DNA from: Ustulina deusta
Taxonomy: Eukaryota > Ascomycota > Sordariomycetes > Xylariales > Xylariaceae
Assembly: GCA_023159155.1 (NCBI GenBank)
Contig: JAJNNX010000047.1
Span: 409,009 to 473,008 of the forward strand
Length of the DNA: 64,000 nucleotides
Direction: 5' to 3'
Shown here: positions 32,537 through 45,700 of the stretch, piece by piece
How the letters are laid out: each line of letters begins with the position of its first letter
How positions within the stretch are numbered: position 1 is the first letter of the stretch
Translations under genes and position numbers: made by a program
Notes under the pieces: generated by a model
Databases searched by the model: none
The model's input: the letters and a program-made list of their open reading frames with translations, nothing else
Told to the model about the DNA's origin: nothing

Positions 32537-34382
32537 TTACCTGTAATGGGCGTTATTTAGCCCTCTCTCAATCGCAGCGATCTGTAAAGCAAGCGGCAGT
32601 GAGAATTGACGACACCAGAGGAAACTGCCTGTCATATACCAGAAGCCTGGTATCCCTGTTGGCCGCCACCACCCAACTCGCTCATTCTCAGCATCCAGAC
32701 CTCCAATAGCTCCGACTTTACCCGCAATTTCCGGTCCCATCAGACGTTCAATAATCACTTCGACCCCACGATATCCTGTAGCGTAGACGACCACATCGGC
32801 ATCCAGTTGTGTACCGTCGGCAAGTATCAAACCATTCGGATGAAATGCGCTTATACCTCCCTCACATCTGCGAATCTTAATGCGCCCGTCGACAATCATC
32901 TGGCTAGCTCCTCGGTCGATGTAAAAGCGCCCTCCGTGAATTAGTTGGTAGTCCGCTAGCCCGTAACCATCCTCCCCCGTTCTCAACGCCATCCCCGCAT
33001 TCCTCAGGCCGTCTATTGTGGGTTTGTCATGGGTACACATCAGCTTTGTCAAGTCGATGCTGACAGTCCGAATAAGTTTTAGCGGTAGCGAGTTACCAAG
33101 AACATCTGCTTCCTCTGTGCTGACGCCCTCCATATTCCATATAGGGAGCAATATAGTTTCTATCGCCTTGTCTGTCACAGAAAAGATGGGATTTCGCTGA
33201 AAGATAGTGACCTCTTTCGCTCCGTTCGAGGCGAAATCTGCCGCTATATCATGACCCGTTGAGCCGCAGCCGACGACAACAACTCTTTTGTTGCCGAGGT
33301 CCAGAACTTGACTCGCTGACTTGTGGTTTCCAGAATGATATACGAGCCCGTTGAATACATCAGTAGAGGCAATGTCCGGAATGATCGCTTCTTCGCTGAA
33401 CACGCCCGTAGCCAGCACAATGTGCTTAGTTGAAAAATTGCACTTCTCGCCCCCCTCGCGTCGTGCTTCGACGTAGTATCTTCGGGTTCCTGGGTAATAT
33501 TCGGCTTTCGTCACTTCCATCCCAAGCTCAATCTCAAGGCCCATCTTCTGCCCATATAGCTCCATAAAGCTTACCATCTGTTCTCCACTTAGATATTCCG
33601 GTCCCTCTTCGGGCAACTTCATGAAAGGAAGGTGGTCTGTATATTTTGGTGTGTTGAGCGTGACTGACTGATACCTGTTTGTCCACGCGCCGCCGATGCG
33701 ATCGTTTTTGTCAACGATGAGCGCATGAATGCCCATTGATTTCAATCGTGTACCTAAAGCGAGGCCCGCTTGTCCTGCCCTTTCTAATCAAATTCGGTGC
33801 TGAAATGTGAATATAGAATGAAAGCTTACCAGCGCCTACTATCAAGACTTGCAAACCCTCGCCCTTGGTGTCCGCGGCTTTGCCATCGACAGCCGTAGGA
33901 TTTTGAGTCGTAGGATTATCTTTGATGTGAAGATTTTCGAGTTGGGTAGAAACAAGCCATGCCTTCCATTCAGACTTGCTAACATGCACCAATCGTACGA
34001 TTCCCTTTCCCTCGCCGTGTTGATGCCTGAAGGAGAATGCCGCGTGGATCCAAACCATCCCACCAATGTCAAGTAACACCGGTTTTAGGCCACCGTCTTT
34101 GATAAGCTGTGACTCAATGATCGGATTCGGTGCACCTGTGAGAAATGCGGTGATAGCGTCATATCCATGTTTTGAGGTGAAATCCCACGAGAGGCCGACG
34201 ATGTCTCTCCACCAGCAGTTGTCTATGAATAACGGCGACAGGTTGTCGAAGGATTTGGAGGTGAAACATATCTCCAGAGTTTTGAGCCACTGAGTGCACA
34301 CACTTTCGACATCGACTTGCTCTTTGGTAACACCACCATGCAGGGCGAGAGCGGGAATAGCTGGAAGGACTGTGCCGTCCAT
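32537..34382 (-). CDS. Flavin-containing monooxygenase with N-terminal NTF2-like domain, 596 aa
   Basis: FAD- and NADPH-dependent class B flavin monooxygenase that adds one oxygen atom to a small, usually aromatic or carbonyl, substrate. Two exons (33,830-34,382 and 32,537-33,774) flank a 55-nt intron (GTAAGC...GGGCAG) inside the FAD loop. Residues 1-160 form a SnoaL/NTF2-like segment (FIDNCWWRDIVGLSWD). GAGQAG at about 183-188 is the FAD Rossmann motif. FNGLVYHSGNH at about 325-335 is the class B fingerprint FxGxxxHS. GCGSTGHDIA at about 353-362 is the NADPH Rossmann motif. ATGYRG follows near 519. The architecture and length match the large fungal family often annotated as FMO or dimethylaniline-monooxygenase-like. 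The frame is complete. Neighbouring amidohydrolase remnant suggests aromatic metabolism, by inference. Exact substrate unknown. Confidence 0.9.
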
Positions 34383-35243
34383 TTTAGATAGGCATCCGGA
34401 GTTGTAATATCGGCAGTATGTCCACGACAGGTTTGTCTCGTGTCAGAGAACTTTGCCTTATACCTCGCACTTATACCCCTCCCTATCCAAGACTTAGCAC
34501 ATCTAAGCAAACGTCTAAGATTGCTTGTTGGATGATGCCAATGATATGGATTTGCTGCCAATGAGCCCATGAAGGGGCGTGTCGCCGGATCTTCAAATAA
34601 TCTTTCTTTTTTTGCATCCGTAAGTGGGATGGTCGGTTTTCGTGGGTAGTTCCATTCGGAATCTCACACACTTCAGTTGATCTTATCAATATAGGTAATC
34701 CGACGATCGTATCAATGTGGGTAGAGATGTTCCTATTCTCGACCAGTGTTGTTGAAGTAGTGGAGTAAAGGGCGTGCCTACGTCCGTGGGGGTTCTTGTA
34801 ATAGTCATCACATTGCTGCATATGGTTAATAAGTAATACGCAACAGTTGTCCGGGAAGCCTTCCGGGGGTCTCCGCATGTCATCTGTCTCGTACATGAAC
34901 TCGGATGTGGCCAGTCAGCGCGGCTGCTTATTCGCACTTGAGTGCGCCACGCATTAGTCTCGAGTAGTTAACCACTTTAGTACTTCCGTTGGGGGTGGAA
35001 ATACAACATCCTGAGGCAACTATGGGGGCAACCCCCGGAAGGGGTTGACCCACATGCCGACTAGCCTCACTCCCTCAGAAGCGGGATCCAGCTTAACCCC
35101 ATTGCCTGCTGCAATTGGGAGTAAGCTTGATTTTTCCTTCCTCATCAATATATTGCCTTACTCCCTATACCAGTCTTTACTCATAGGCAGCCGTTTGTTA
35201 TACTCTTGCCATTCTTCCCAACGTTTAAAAACGAGGCATTGAA
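34383..35243. other. Intergenic, promoter side of the monooxygenase
   Basis: Minus-strand frames at 34,483-34,937 overlap one another and carry no motif. The first few hundred bases should contain the monooxygenase promoter. A plus frame at 35,045-35,242 is unsupported. Confidence 0.45.
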
Positions 35244-35519
35244 TTAATCCGCTGTGAGGGCCCAAACCACTTGCAACGGATAAACACCTCCTACTTTCAT
35301 CAATTGCTGCTGCAAGTCATAACAAAGAATGTCCAATTTATCCATGGGAATATCCACAGCACCAGGAGGTAGACCTGTTTCTCGAATTAGTGCTGGTACT
35401 GATCGATATATAAGAAACTGCTTAGGCCTGGGCGAATGCTGTAGAATGTAGGGACGTGAATTACTCTTTACAAACGTTGGAAGGCTCGTGGCCTGAAGTA
35501 CGCTAATAGAGCTAGCCAC
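35244..35519 (-). CDS. Small hypothetical protein, 91 aa, possibly a gene fragment
   Basis: The peptide from about residue 35 onward ('YRSVPALIRETGLPPGAVDI' then 'CYDLQQQLMKVGGVYPLQVV') has the composition of a folded protein and ends cleanly, so it may be real coding DNA. The first 30 residues look less convincing, so the true start could be an intron acceptor or the gene may be truncated. Family not recognised. It stands alone between two long regions without genes, which suits a relic. Confidence 0.35.
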   Translation of the reverse strand: MASSISVLQATSLPTFVKSNSRPYILQHSPRPKQFLIYRSVPALIRETGLPPGAVDIPMDKLDILCYDLQQQLMKVGGVYPLQVVWALTAD

Positions 35520-37013
35520 GGGCCGCGATGAGATGAACGCGGGGCAGGTTTAGCGTTCTACCTACACCCCATTAAGCACTAAGAACTTTATAGTAAGTAC
35601 ACTGCCAATTAAACATCCATGTTTATACACTTTTTGTGTCTTTGCGCTGTGAATAAGAAAAAAAAAACTGTAATAATTCTTAGTGCTGGTAAATAGGTGG
35701 TAAGAATAGTACGTGATGTAAATGTTAAAGCGTTATCCCATAGTGCGACAGGGAGGGAAGGGTGTTTCCTCCTCATAACCTAGAGTTTAACAATATACCA
35801 TTGTTGCTGAGCAGGTATGGTGCATCAGAGAAACGCCACTCATTGACATATGCTGAGCAACCTTTTAAGCGACCGCAGATGAGAACTAAATATGGCGGCA
35901 GTTAGAAGCACCTAGCCTCTAGGCTTTTATCCGTTTCCTTTGACCGCCCTTACGAGTTTTGGTATCAATGTTTCGAGACTTAGACGTACGCAGTCCACCC
36001 GCCGCTACACAAGACTATACGGACGTGGCTAAAAGACACGGTCGGTGATCAAGATAAATACAAGAAGAATATTCGAGAGTTCTATGTTACTAGCCCTATC
36101 TTAGAATTAGCTGGGGTAATATAATAGAACTTATTTAGGCAGTTAGATCGAGGTCAACTTATCGAAACATTATTGTTGGAATGCGGCCACTTTTAACTTT
36201 ATAGGCGGTCACTATATAAGTATTGAACGAGAAGATGCCTTAATTTTATCCTCACAAAGATCGGACTTCTCGACATACTTAGCCTAGTTAGGACGTGTCA
36301 AGGCTTAGTAGAAGGAATGGAGAGTGACTGGAATGATGACTACCATCGACACTGTCCCTTATACTAATCTAACAACAAGATATTGAAGTGGGCAAATGTA
36401 AATAGCTGTTCACACCTTATGGATATGTCGCAGCGCCCCTGTACTAGGAGATAGGCCGAACCCACACTTCCTAAGATAGTATTTGCTCTCTTCTCATGGG
36501 GGATCAATTGATCAGGTGGAAGAAACAAAAATTATGAATTCATTCGTAACACTAGCCATATTGTGGATACTCCCCCGAATTTTCGTAAAAATCAACGCCT
36601 ATGGTGTTTATATCCCTTACGAGTGAAGCCAACAAGTGGCTCATGCATATACTGAGCCCCTATGATCCACTCACACCACTTCACCACACAGCCTTCAACT
36701 CATGCTCGCTACGTCTTCTCCATGAATAACGAATCTGCCGCAATAGAAATATTCTGTGTACTGTCTAGTTCAAAAACGGAGACACTAGTATTGGCCGCTT
36801 ACTATAATGCAAGTAAATCCCTTGCGGGGTGAGTGTTTGGCAAACAGCGAGTGAGTTTGTTTTATTGGTTTTTCTGTGGTAAAGCGAGCGTCCGTATTTC
36901 CCCCCCCTTCATAGGCATTTAAATTATACCCAGTGTTTCAACATCAGCCGTCAACTATCCCCAGCTCCCACCTAGTTGACTTCACTCCATCTTATCTGGT
37001 GCTACAAATCCAT
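35520..37013. other. About 1.5 kb without a supportable gene
   Basis: No long frame on either strand and no repeat recognised. A short poly-C run occurs at about 36,901 near the 3' side of the secreted-protein gene. Confidence 0.5.
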
Positions 37014-37457
37014 CTACTGGAAAAACCAGTTAACCTGGGTTCGGCCCACGTCCAAGGAAGCAATGTCGTCGAAGATAGCTGGCGAGACGTCGATACCGCC
37101 GGAGCCGCAGCCAGGGCAGAGGTCGACAACTTGGGCGGCGGTCTGCTGACCATTGCCCTGGATAGTGATCCATCTTCCGCAGTTGGCTCCATTGGCGTAG
37201 TCCGCTGGGTTAAGCGCCACGACTGGAGAACCATCGTTGTCAGTCCCGCCACAGGCACCAAGGCCCTAGAATGATGATAAATGTTAGAAGCCAATTATTG
37301 AGAGTCAAAGTCCGGGGAGAATATGGAAGATTGCAGAGAATCAAAGGGGGGGATATAGAGAACCTACAGGGTTATACCAAGTCATGTCACCAGTGGTAGC
37401 GGCGACAGCGCTGGTGAAGGCCGCAACAGCAGCAAGAATCATTGCTTTAGAATGCAT
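37014..37457 (-). CDS. Small secreted double-psi beta-barrel (RlpA/barwin-like) protein, 113 aa
   Basis: Two exons, 37,368-37,457 and 37,014-37,265, around a 102-nt intron (GTAGGT...TTCTAG), phase 0. Residues 1-20 form a signal peptide (MILAAVAAFTSAVAA), so the mature protein is about 93 residues. The mature chain starts with 'TTGDMTWYNP', continues 'GLGACGGTDNDGSPVVAL', then 'GANCGRWITIQ' and 'QVVDLCPGCGSGGIDVS', and ends 'VNWFFQ'. These are hallmarks of the DPBB_1 fold shared with barwin, expansin-like proteins and fungal RlpA-like secreted proteins. Four conserved Cys fit two disulphides. The active-site Asp in DLCPGC is present. Such proteins bind cell walls or inhibit proteases and some are induced in hosts; which applies here is unknown. 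It is isolated in a gene-poor stretch. Confidence 0.88.
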
Positions 37458-37580
37458 GGTGTTGATAATGGTGATTGGATATTCTTTGATGAGGAGACGC
37501 TTGATCAGATTGCCTGATGTGCTTGATGTGAATGTAATGATGTGTTGGTATATCTCAACGAAGACGTGGGCACATCCTCA

Positions 37581-37588
37581 CTTTTATA
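37581..37588 (-). promoter_or_regulatory. TATA box of the secreted-protein gene
   Basis: TATAAAAG on the minus strand, about 124 bp upstream of the ATG at 37,457. Perfect TATA words at this distance are common in strongly expressed fungal genes. Position and match are the only evidence. Confidence 0.5.
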
Positions 37589-37599
37589 CTTGAAAAGCT

Positions 37600-40443
37600 A
37601 CCGAGAGTGCCTTGTCGAGAAGTCTATGCTTATTTTTATCTCACGCTTTGATCGTAGGACTTGCCATAATGCCCAAAGCAACCTCATGCCATATTGAGGC
37701 CATCTTACCTACGGGTTTACCAGTCCCATCTCATATGCGGCTCACAAGCATGTTCTTACCGTGATTAGCAACTCGATCGAGTGATCCACATCACAGAGCC
37801 TTACATGCATTGTATTGATTCTATTGATTCAAGCCCATTCACGTTCATATTCGGCTTATTACCTCAGATATTCACCCTGATCCACGTACGATGCAGTCAG
37901 AAATAGCAGGAGTATGATGAACCAAATGTCGGCCATGAAACGCCAAGCCGTTATCTCCGTTCTTCAACTATTTGTTTTCGAACTCTTTTCTATCTGCTGA
38001 CGATGCACATTTTGGTAAAGCCGGCTTAGTGGTGACCAGAAAAATTGACCACTTCTGACTATCTAATATTCATGACAAAGGGCCGAAATCCGTTTTAGGA
38101 AAGAGCTAAGCTACAGGTAGTTTTCCCAAATAGACAACTGTTGTAAAGTCATGTGGCCCACGATGTTTACAAATATTACAAAGGATTAGGGTTGTAAGCT
38201 CAAGGAGTGTGGACCCACGGGATTCCGAGTTATAATTATGCAGTGATTAGGGCCAATTGATTGATATGGAATGATGTTAAATATTAGAGTTTACTTAGGT
38301 CAATGGCCAACCAATTATATTTAGTTGGGCCACGGAGCCGCAAGAGACTTCAACTTCTACAAACGATGCAACATCTAAGAGTAATCAACACTCGGCATGA
38401 GAGCTTGAAACGACGGAAACTGTACAAGAGACAAAGGCTGACACAGCTCTACAGTACCTGCCAGCTTATTCCCAGGGATTCAAAATGAAAACGTCAGCAA
38501 CTTACACCGAGCATCCGTAACCCTGCAAGAGTTTGGAAATGTGTCAGCTCATCAGTTTACCAAGTTGAGATTTCGCCTGCAAATGTGGAAGGGTAGCTTT
38601 GTAAGCTTTGAGACTAGTCTAGATATAGACATTAGGATCTAAAAATGGAGTCCCTAGACAACATACGACCTCTGGACTGGGCTCTTCACGTGACATTAAT
38701 CAAGAAAAAATCATTCAGTGGGAGAATCCAAAGGGAAGATATAATTTTAAATTAGCTATCCGTTTCTGCCTGTGTTTTCAGAACAGCATGAAAAGGATAA
38801 ACAACACCTTGTTCCTATTATAATAAACTAATTATGGCGCTGCGACAGCAAAATCCACGTGTGGCTGGCAGTACATGTAAGATTCGTTTAAATTATTGCC
38901 ATGGATGGCTGACTAATAGGCGATTAGATAGTGACGTCATATTTTCTCCTGCCGGTCGTCGAACTCAGCAGGAGACTCTGCTGCAGGTTCTACAGGAACC
39001 GTGAGTAAGCACTGAAGTGGGCAAATTGGTCGGACCTGTTGGAATACGTGGAGTGTGAGACACTGTATCACCAGTTCCCCCAGGACCTATGGCTATTCTT
39101 TCTTTCTAATAATCATCCTGAATATAATATACGTCTGCTCATCTGTACACGTCTCCACTCCTTCTGACAGGACCCAACCAATCGTACATACAATGCAGTA
39201 ATTACAATGAAGACTCTATCGATTGAAGCCAACAAAATATTTTTTTCTCAAATAAAACGAAAAACTAACTGATGAGTGTCGCAACGATAGGCGGCCAGTG
39301 TGTTGAAGATCAATGGGCTCGGAGGTTGTGAATAGCCTCATATAGCCCTATTGTGACGAGCTAGTGGGGACTGGCGCCCGGCGCCTGGTGAGGCTATTCG
39401 CAAGGGCTATTGGCGAGATGTAACGACTTCAGCCGGGAGGACTTCGGCAGCCGACTCAGCTGCGCCCACACCTCTTATATAGAGAACATACCAACCAGGT
39501 GGGTGTGTTTGATAAGGTACTCTACACAAGATATGCTGCTTTTGGAGCCCTTGTTTGGCCCAGTTCTCCGTCACACCTATCGTATCCTAACCTGGTACCC
39601 CCATTAACTTCCGCCGTACTCCGTACCTAGATTCCCTTATAAGAACCGTGAGTAGCTCCAAGAATCGATGCACTAGAGGAACTATTCTTGAATTTGGCGC
39701 TCAAGTTCGTTGACATGTCTGGAGGCACATCCGAGAGGATCCTCGCCCCCCTCATTTAGACTGAAGCATCTTAGAACTCTTGCTAACGTAAGTTCTTTTG
39801 TGGATGAACATCACTTATGTCATGGATAATGCGTGTGCGGGGCGTATCTTGTGCGTCACGCACGCAGCGGCAGGAGTTTGCCACCATCACAGTCTGTATT
39901 TCCGCACTCCACATGTTAAGCGAGAATCTCCACGTCAAGTGCCCAAGCTTGGTAGCAAGCAAGTGAGGATTCATGCGTTAATTACGGCTTAAATCTAAGT
40001 TCGTAAACGAAGAGAATGCAATGCGTTATTTATAACCCTCGGCGCTAGTATAGAATTTGAGTTTTGCCTCTAGTTCCATCCGACGAAATTCTTGTTATTG
40101 ATAGAAAATATCTTCTTGTGCCTTTCGGATAACATGGTAGGGTGCTGTGGTGAAAGCGCAGTGTCCGATGCCCTCTTCCCCAATTTCCACCACACCCCAC
40201 TGTAGAGGCAGCTGATGACCAAATTCTCTATCTTCGGAAAGACTGTGACATGCAGCACTTATCGCCATGCTATTAGTGGAAACCATACTCATTGTGCCGT
40301 CGTATTTACGACATCCGATTAGGAGAATAGTCAACATGTTGACAAATCCGACTATCCCTGCTGCGGACCGAAGTCTAAGTTAGTATAGTGCAACTGAGGA
40401 TAGAGAGGGACGGATCGAAGAGAAAACGGGGATGGAAAGCAGA
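37600..40443. other. About 2.8 kb with no supported gene
   Basis: Open frames are short and mutually antisense (for example at 39,783-39,992). An 11-bp inverted repeat, GAATAGCCTCA near 39,329 and TGAGGCTATTC near 39,390, surrounds a CGCCCGGCGCC core; it may be a hairpin or a small repeat edge. Confidence 0.45.
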
Positions 40444-42702
40444 CTAACTAATTATGATGGCATACGGACTATAGCCAAGGGTTGAGAAAGAATTTCCATA
40501 ATCTTCTACACCATCCGGCATCAGTGCCGTGATGCGTGCTAGAAAAAAGCTCTGGGAAATAAGCCAATGGAAGACAGCAGAAAACAAGTTCAACGGGATA
40601 CCGTAGCGTAAGGGGAGAGAGATAAAGTAGCTCGACCGCTGAATCCCGACAGGCTCAGACACACGTAGGGGTTTCCGGTGAGCTCTGGTGTACATGAGAC
40701 TGAACTCGCGCTGGACAAGAAATGTTGTCATGACGGCACCGCAAACAGAGTACATGACGGAGAAAAGAAGCTGCGGCGAGTTAATGATGAGCACATTTGA
40801 GATCAGGCCAACGGGGTCGCCGCGCGGTAGTTGGATATTGAGATAAGTGAGCTCTGAGACGGAGCCGAAGCCAAGAGAGCGGAAGAAAGAGAGCGAGAGA
40901 TGGAAATCACGATTTTTCAGGGAGGTGACGAGAAGCCCGAGGCTAGTGTACAGACCTGTAAGGAAGGCTATGTACCTGCGGATGATAATAGAGTTAGCGT
41001 GTATTTTTGGCCTGGTAATCCATGGCAGAATAGGGAAGGGAAGGGGTATTACAAGAAGACTAGGCATGTCCATTGTGGCCATGTAGCGGCTGAAATCCAA
41101 CGATTCTGCGACAACTTCCACTTGCGAGGGTGAATGCCAAGGTCCGACTTTTCCTTTCCTCGTCCACTCCAAAAAGTCCTTTTCTGGAGGAAATCGTATT
41201 TCGTGGCGAGACACATGTTCTTAGTGGTTTCGTCTGGCTCTTGCATGAACGATGCTATCGCATCGCCAAGGGTAGACAGAACAGTTTCTCTCCGAGCTAG
41301 AACGTGTTCCTCGGTATCAACTCCCGTGCCCCATTGTTCCTTTCGGGTCTTGCGTCGCCTCTCGGTTTTTTTTCTGCTCGTCCACACGAAAAATAAAGCG
41401 AGTAGCTTGACAAAATTTAGAGAGCATACGGCAGACAAGATGTATGTGGAATACTCCAGACGGCATCTATCCGTACTGGCGCTCACAAATTGGACTAGAC
41501 AATAAGATGCCTGATAATGCGGTGGACCTAGGAATAGAGTTGTAATCGGGGGAGGCGACGGAGAGAACGATATGTGCGTTGCGGTTCCGTTAGATGCAGC
41601 CCATAGATTCTTAGCATAGTTGTCGTACCGCGGAACAACGAAAGTGTATAACAGTAGACTGTCATCGTCACTGTTCGCTACACTCTCGTTTTTTATTACC
41701 ACCACGACGTTCCCTTGCTGGACAGCCCAATAGTCCTCGTACAGTGCGTAGCAGTCGGAGATGTTTTTCCTCTCATAGAGGCCATTTAAGACATCTTTTT
41801 GCATACCTTCTATCATGCTGTCGTAGCCTTGATCCGGAGGGTTCACCTTTTCCTCATCCCAGCCGGGATCGCCCTGACGATTGCGTTCGGCTGTAGACAG
41901 GTCCCAGCTTGCTCCCAAAGTGAAGGATTCCTTTACCACCGCAACGCTATAGTCATTTGATGCTAGAGATTGAAAAACCGCCGAATTGAAACTTGTTGTT
42001 ATTTATTAGTGTTTGCTGCCTCATGTTGGATCTTAGGGGTGATTGTGATTCTCACATGAGATGGATCGGTAGCGAGCTGAGGGCCAAAACAATACAGGAA
42101 ACGAGTCGCCACCGGCTGATGTATCTAAGATTTCTGAGACTTGGTGCTCCGATATCCACCCATCGATTAAGATTATGCATCTTGTCGACGTCCGCGCGTG
42201 TGGGCGAAGCTTGTAGCTGGATGCAAAAAGTAGAGGCAGAAAGCATCCCGGTGCTCAGCGCGTTAATGAGCAGATGGAGCCAGCGATTAGCATTTTTCAC
42301 TGTACCGCAGTCTCCGGCGTAAAGAAGCCCCACCCCATCTCTGCTAGGATATTTTGACCTGGCGTACAGCAAGATGAAGAGATTGGTAGCAAAAATGGTG
42401 GCGATAAGGGCGACTTGTAAGAGAAGAGCTTGATTTCTTTTCGATAGCCGGATTCGCAACGACGTCGTTTCGTTGTCATCTATTTGAGGGAACCAGCCGG
42501 CCAATGTCTGTTTATCCGCGAACCCATCGACCCGAAACGGCGTGCCGTCTGTGATGACGCTGGCTCCGGTGTCTGTGCTAAGAGATGGGGCAGCGTCTTG
42601 GTGTGTATTGAATGAATTCACTCTGGAAATATTTTGCTGGTGCATTAAGTATTCCGAACTCCTTCTAATTGTTAGGGTATTGACAGGCTCTGTTTGCTCC
42701 AT
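40444..42702 (-). CDS. DUF6536 membrane protein, 3 exons, 705 aa
   Basis: Exons 42,056-42,702, 41,053-41,991 and 40,444-40,975. Introns are 64 nt (GTGAGA...AACAAG) and 77 nt (GTAATA, GCTAACT branch, CCGCAG). Together 2,118 nt in consistent phases. Without the second intron the gene would look frameshifted; with it the frame is whole. N-terminus about 85 residues cytosolic, then the DUF6536 domain: a first membrane helix (ALLLQVALIATIFATNLFIL), then 'RWLHLLINALSTGMLSASTF', 'CIQLQASPTRADVDKMHN' and 'RWVDIGAPSLRNLRYI'. A large soluble loop with N-glycosylation-type sites follows. The C-terminal third carries several helices and 'GIPLNLFSAVFHWLISQSFF'. Length is normal for the family. Biochemical role unknown for DUF6536; multi-pass surface or organelle protein is the inference. 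Confidence 0.88.
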
Positions 42703-45700
42703 GTCGATATTAGAATCAATATTCCGGCGAACCTTTCCGTTGTATCAAAATAATTACGAAGGCAGGTGTAATTAGAGTGCAATGATCAAGTTGTTTATAT
42801 GTACTTGGAGTATGCAACATGCCCGTGCAATCAAATAAATGACTCGGTTTCGTTCTCACTGAAGCTTATATAAAATTTATTTCATGTCGCACTCGTCCTA
42901 GCTGGAGTCAAGGGTAATCTTAACAATAGTAAGTCGTCGGTCACTGTATGCAAGTTTCACGCAATGAGTCGCCGGTGATGTTTCATCATTGCGATTTGGT
43001 GGTTGCATAAGCAGGGCTGTGCTTACTAGGCGGGCAAAATATATCTTGCATTCTGTGTAGCGGATGCATATGACAAGTGATGAGCCCTTTATTCATCAAT
43101 AAGTTACCTAAATAAGCTTGGTTGAAGGCCCTACAGAATCAGAATAATAGCCGCTGAACGCGAAACATGTTTGGGCCCCCACCTGCCATAAACACGGAGA
43201 AGCGATGAACTGGGTCTCTGGATAGAACATACTGCAATGCCAATCCAGGTGTCAAGGATTAGCGCGTGTATCCTGCGGATTGGTTGGGGGAGTTGCCGCC
43301 CAAATCACTCATTGGCTGCCAGAAAACAGCTTGGGGTACAGCCCCCAAAGGACTCCTAAATCATTCTGCATGTAGTGCTGTTTACAAACCGGAAGGTTTT
43401 GGCGCAATTGGGGGCCCCAAACCAACCTACTTGCCGTCTCGTTACACTTCGTATTTCTGGAGGATTATTTTAAAACAAACAGGCTGGGCCCAGAGTTTCC
43501 CTGGGTTTCGCAAGAACCGAATCTTTGAGCCATAGTGTCAGCAATAGTCAGGGGACTAATACCCGCACCTCCATAATCGGCGGTGTTCGGTAGATAGCTA
43601 CATCGGAAGATGAGACGAAGTTGTGTCGTACCCGTGGAAGCTTGCAAGGGCCATAACGTCGTACTGAGGGGCAGGGGTCAGGGGGTCACGTACATACATA
43701 CTAGTAGTAGTAGTACTATGGCCATAGTTCGCCACCTTCAATAAGAGAGTGCTAGGTGATTGGTTTGATAAATTATCCAGGAAGAATGCATTTTTAGAGA
43801 TGCTGGAGCGATGCGCGTAGATTTCAGGTGAAAGAGTTACATAAAGGGGGGAGGAAATTACTGTGTTTTGAAACGGGGCAAACTGTGTGGATAGTGCCGA
43901 AACCAATCACAACCCCCGCATCAATCATGTCCAGGTCCCTTGGTTGGCTCCCAACGTCATCGTCACCGTATGCCAAAGCTTCGCTAAATTTACCCTTCTT
44001 TTTTGCTAACATAAACCGTAAAGTAATCTACGATGCTTTTTATTGTAAAGAACATTGAGTACGTGATAAATGCGACCAACAGATGTTAGGTTTACAGAAG
44101 AGCAATAATCAACTTTTAAGCTATTAATATTTGAGTTAATTATGTTGTGGAGAATTTAGTTAGCATGTAAATGCCCAAGCCTCACAAAACGCCGACGAAA
44201 TCTTGCCATAACACATTACCAATATCAAAATCTTCGTGATGGTTTTGTGAACATCGGTACACTTATTGCCTTGCAAAAATGCTACTGCGAATGGATTAAG
44301 CCATCTTCGGCCAGTGTTTGAAGCAATATTATGATGACGTACTGGATTTTAGTAAGGCTAGCCAACTCCTGAGTATACTACATTCGAGGCACTCGTCTTC
44401 TTGTGACTTACGTGCATAATTCTGTGAGGATATTCCTGCATATTTGATAGGTTGTGCACTTTTGCAGCATCAAGTCCAGGAATCACCGGCTCTGTTTGAG
44501 TGGGACAGTTTCGCTAGTTGTTAGATAGAACTGCCTACTCAACATTAGGCACCCAGTGAAACATGAAAGGCTTACGGAGAAAGCAACGAGGTAGCGGTGG
44601 GCACCCCTGCAGAAGATCCAATACCTCGTGGTCGAGATGCATGTGCGCGTCAGTAATAAGATGTCCACTCCACTAAACTCCGTGACCGCGGCCTCGAGCC
44701 TTCTGATTGGCAACCTACAATCCATTTTAGAGCAAGCTGAACGGATAAGGCACCTAGCTATATGGTGGGCATCATGCATGCATGGTTACCTCCAAATGTT
44801 GGGTCCTCCCTAAAATGTTTCAGAGACAAGCTATCCATCTTTGGTGTCCCACCATCCACATTGTTATTTTTGATACAATCTTGCTGACTGATAAGGTTGC
44901 AGTATCTATAAATGGCTACTGAAGCCCCTCGTAGCCTGTTGCTCTTCATTCTGTTCTGGTGAGTATGTAACGCATCCTGGAGAAAAGGAAATGATCGGGG
45001 AATACCGGTAGCATTGATGCTACATGCTATAGCGGTCTGTTTCTTATGCAACTAACGCATGTTTATGCATTCCTGCAAACAATGTCACAGGGTTACAAAA
45101 TCTCTCAGCATTATCATTGTTATAGATAGTTGCAGCTTGCAACATACGAAGTAGATATAGCGGGAGATTGCAAGCGACTTGATCAGATTTTGAATCTACA
45201 TGTAGCATTCGTTGCATAATTGAAAATAACATCTAAGCTATAAATTATATATATGATCCCTTCGTCTTTATTTATTTCTCTATCCGTTATTTTCTTTTTC
45301 TTTTCTTCTTCTTTTCTTCTTCTTTTCTTCTTCTTTTCTGTACTAACGTGGCTTTTGTCTCACTTGCCATAAGCTGAGGTGGGCATGGCGGTCAAATATG
45401 GAAAACAGGTTACTGTAATCATGCACTTCTACATATAGACTTTAATATCGCGCTAAAGGACTCAGCTGTTTAAAGTATATAGCAACTTATTTTCATATAC
45501 ACCAATAAAGCATCGAACTACTAACCAACTCGCGGGCATAGCTAGGTAGGTAGCCAATAAGAACGGCCATATATTATAGAGTCACGTCTGGCTATACAGG
45601 ACTCGACCACTCCTTAAGGGCGAGATCAACACCTTTCTTGCCGTAACGTTTCCACATCATAGGCATTTCGCCGGACTTTGACTTATGAATATTCGCTAGA

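Noticed and set aside
40976..41052. Apparent frameshift in the DUF6536 gene
   Set aside because: A 77-nt intron with GTAATA donor, GCTAACT branch site and CAG acceptor restores the frame exactly.
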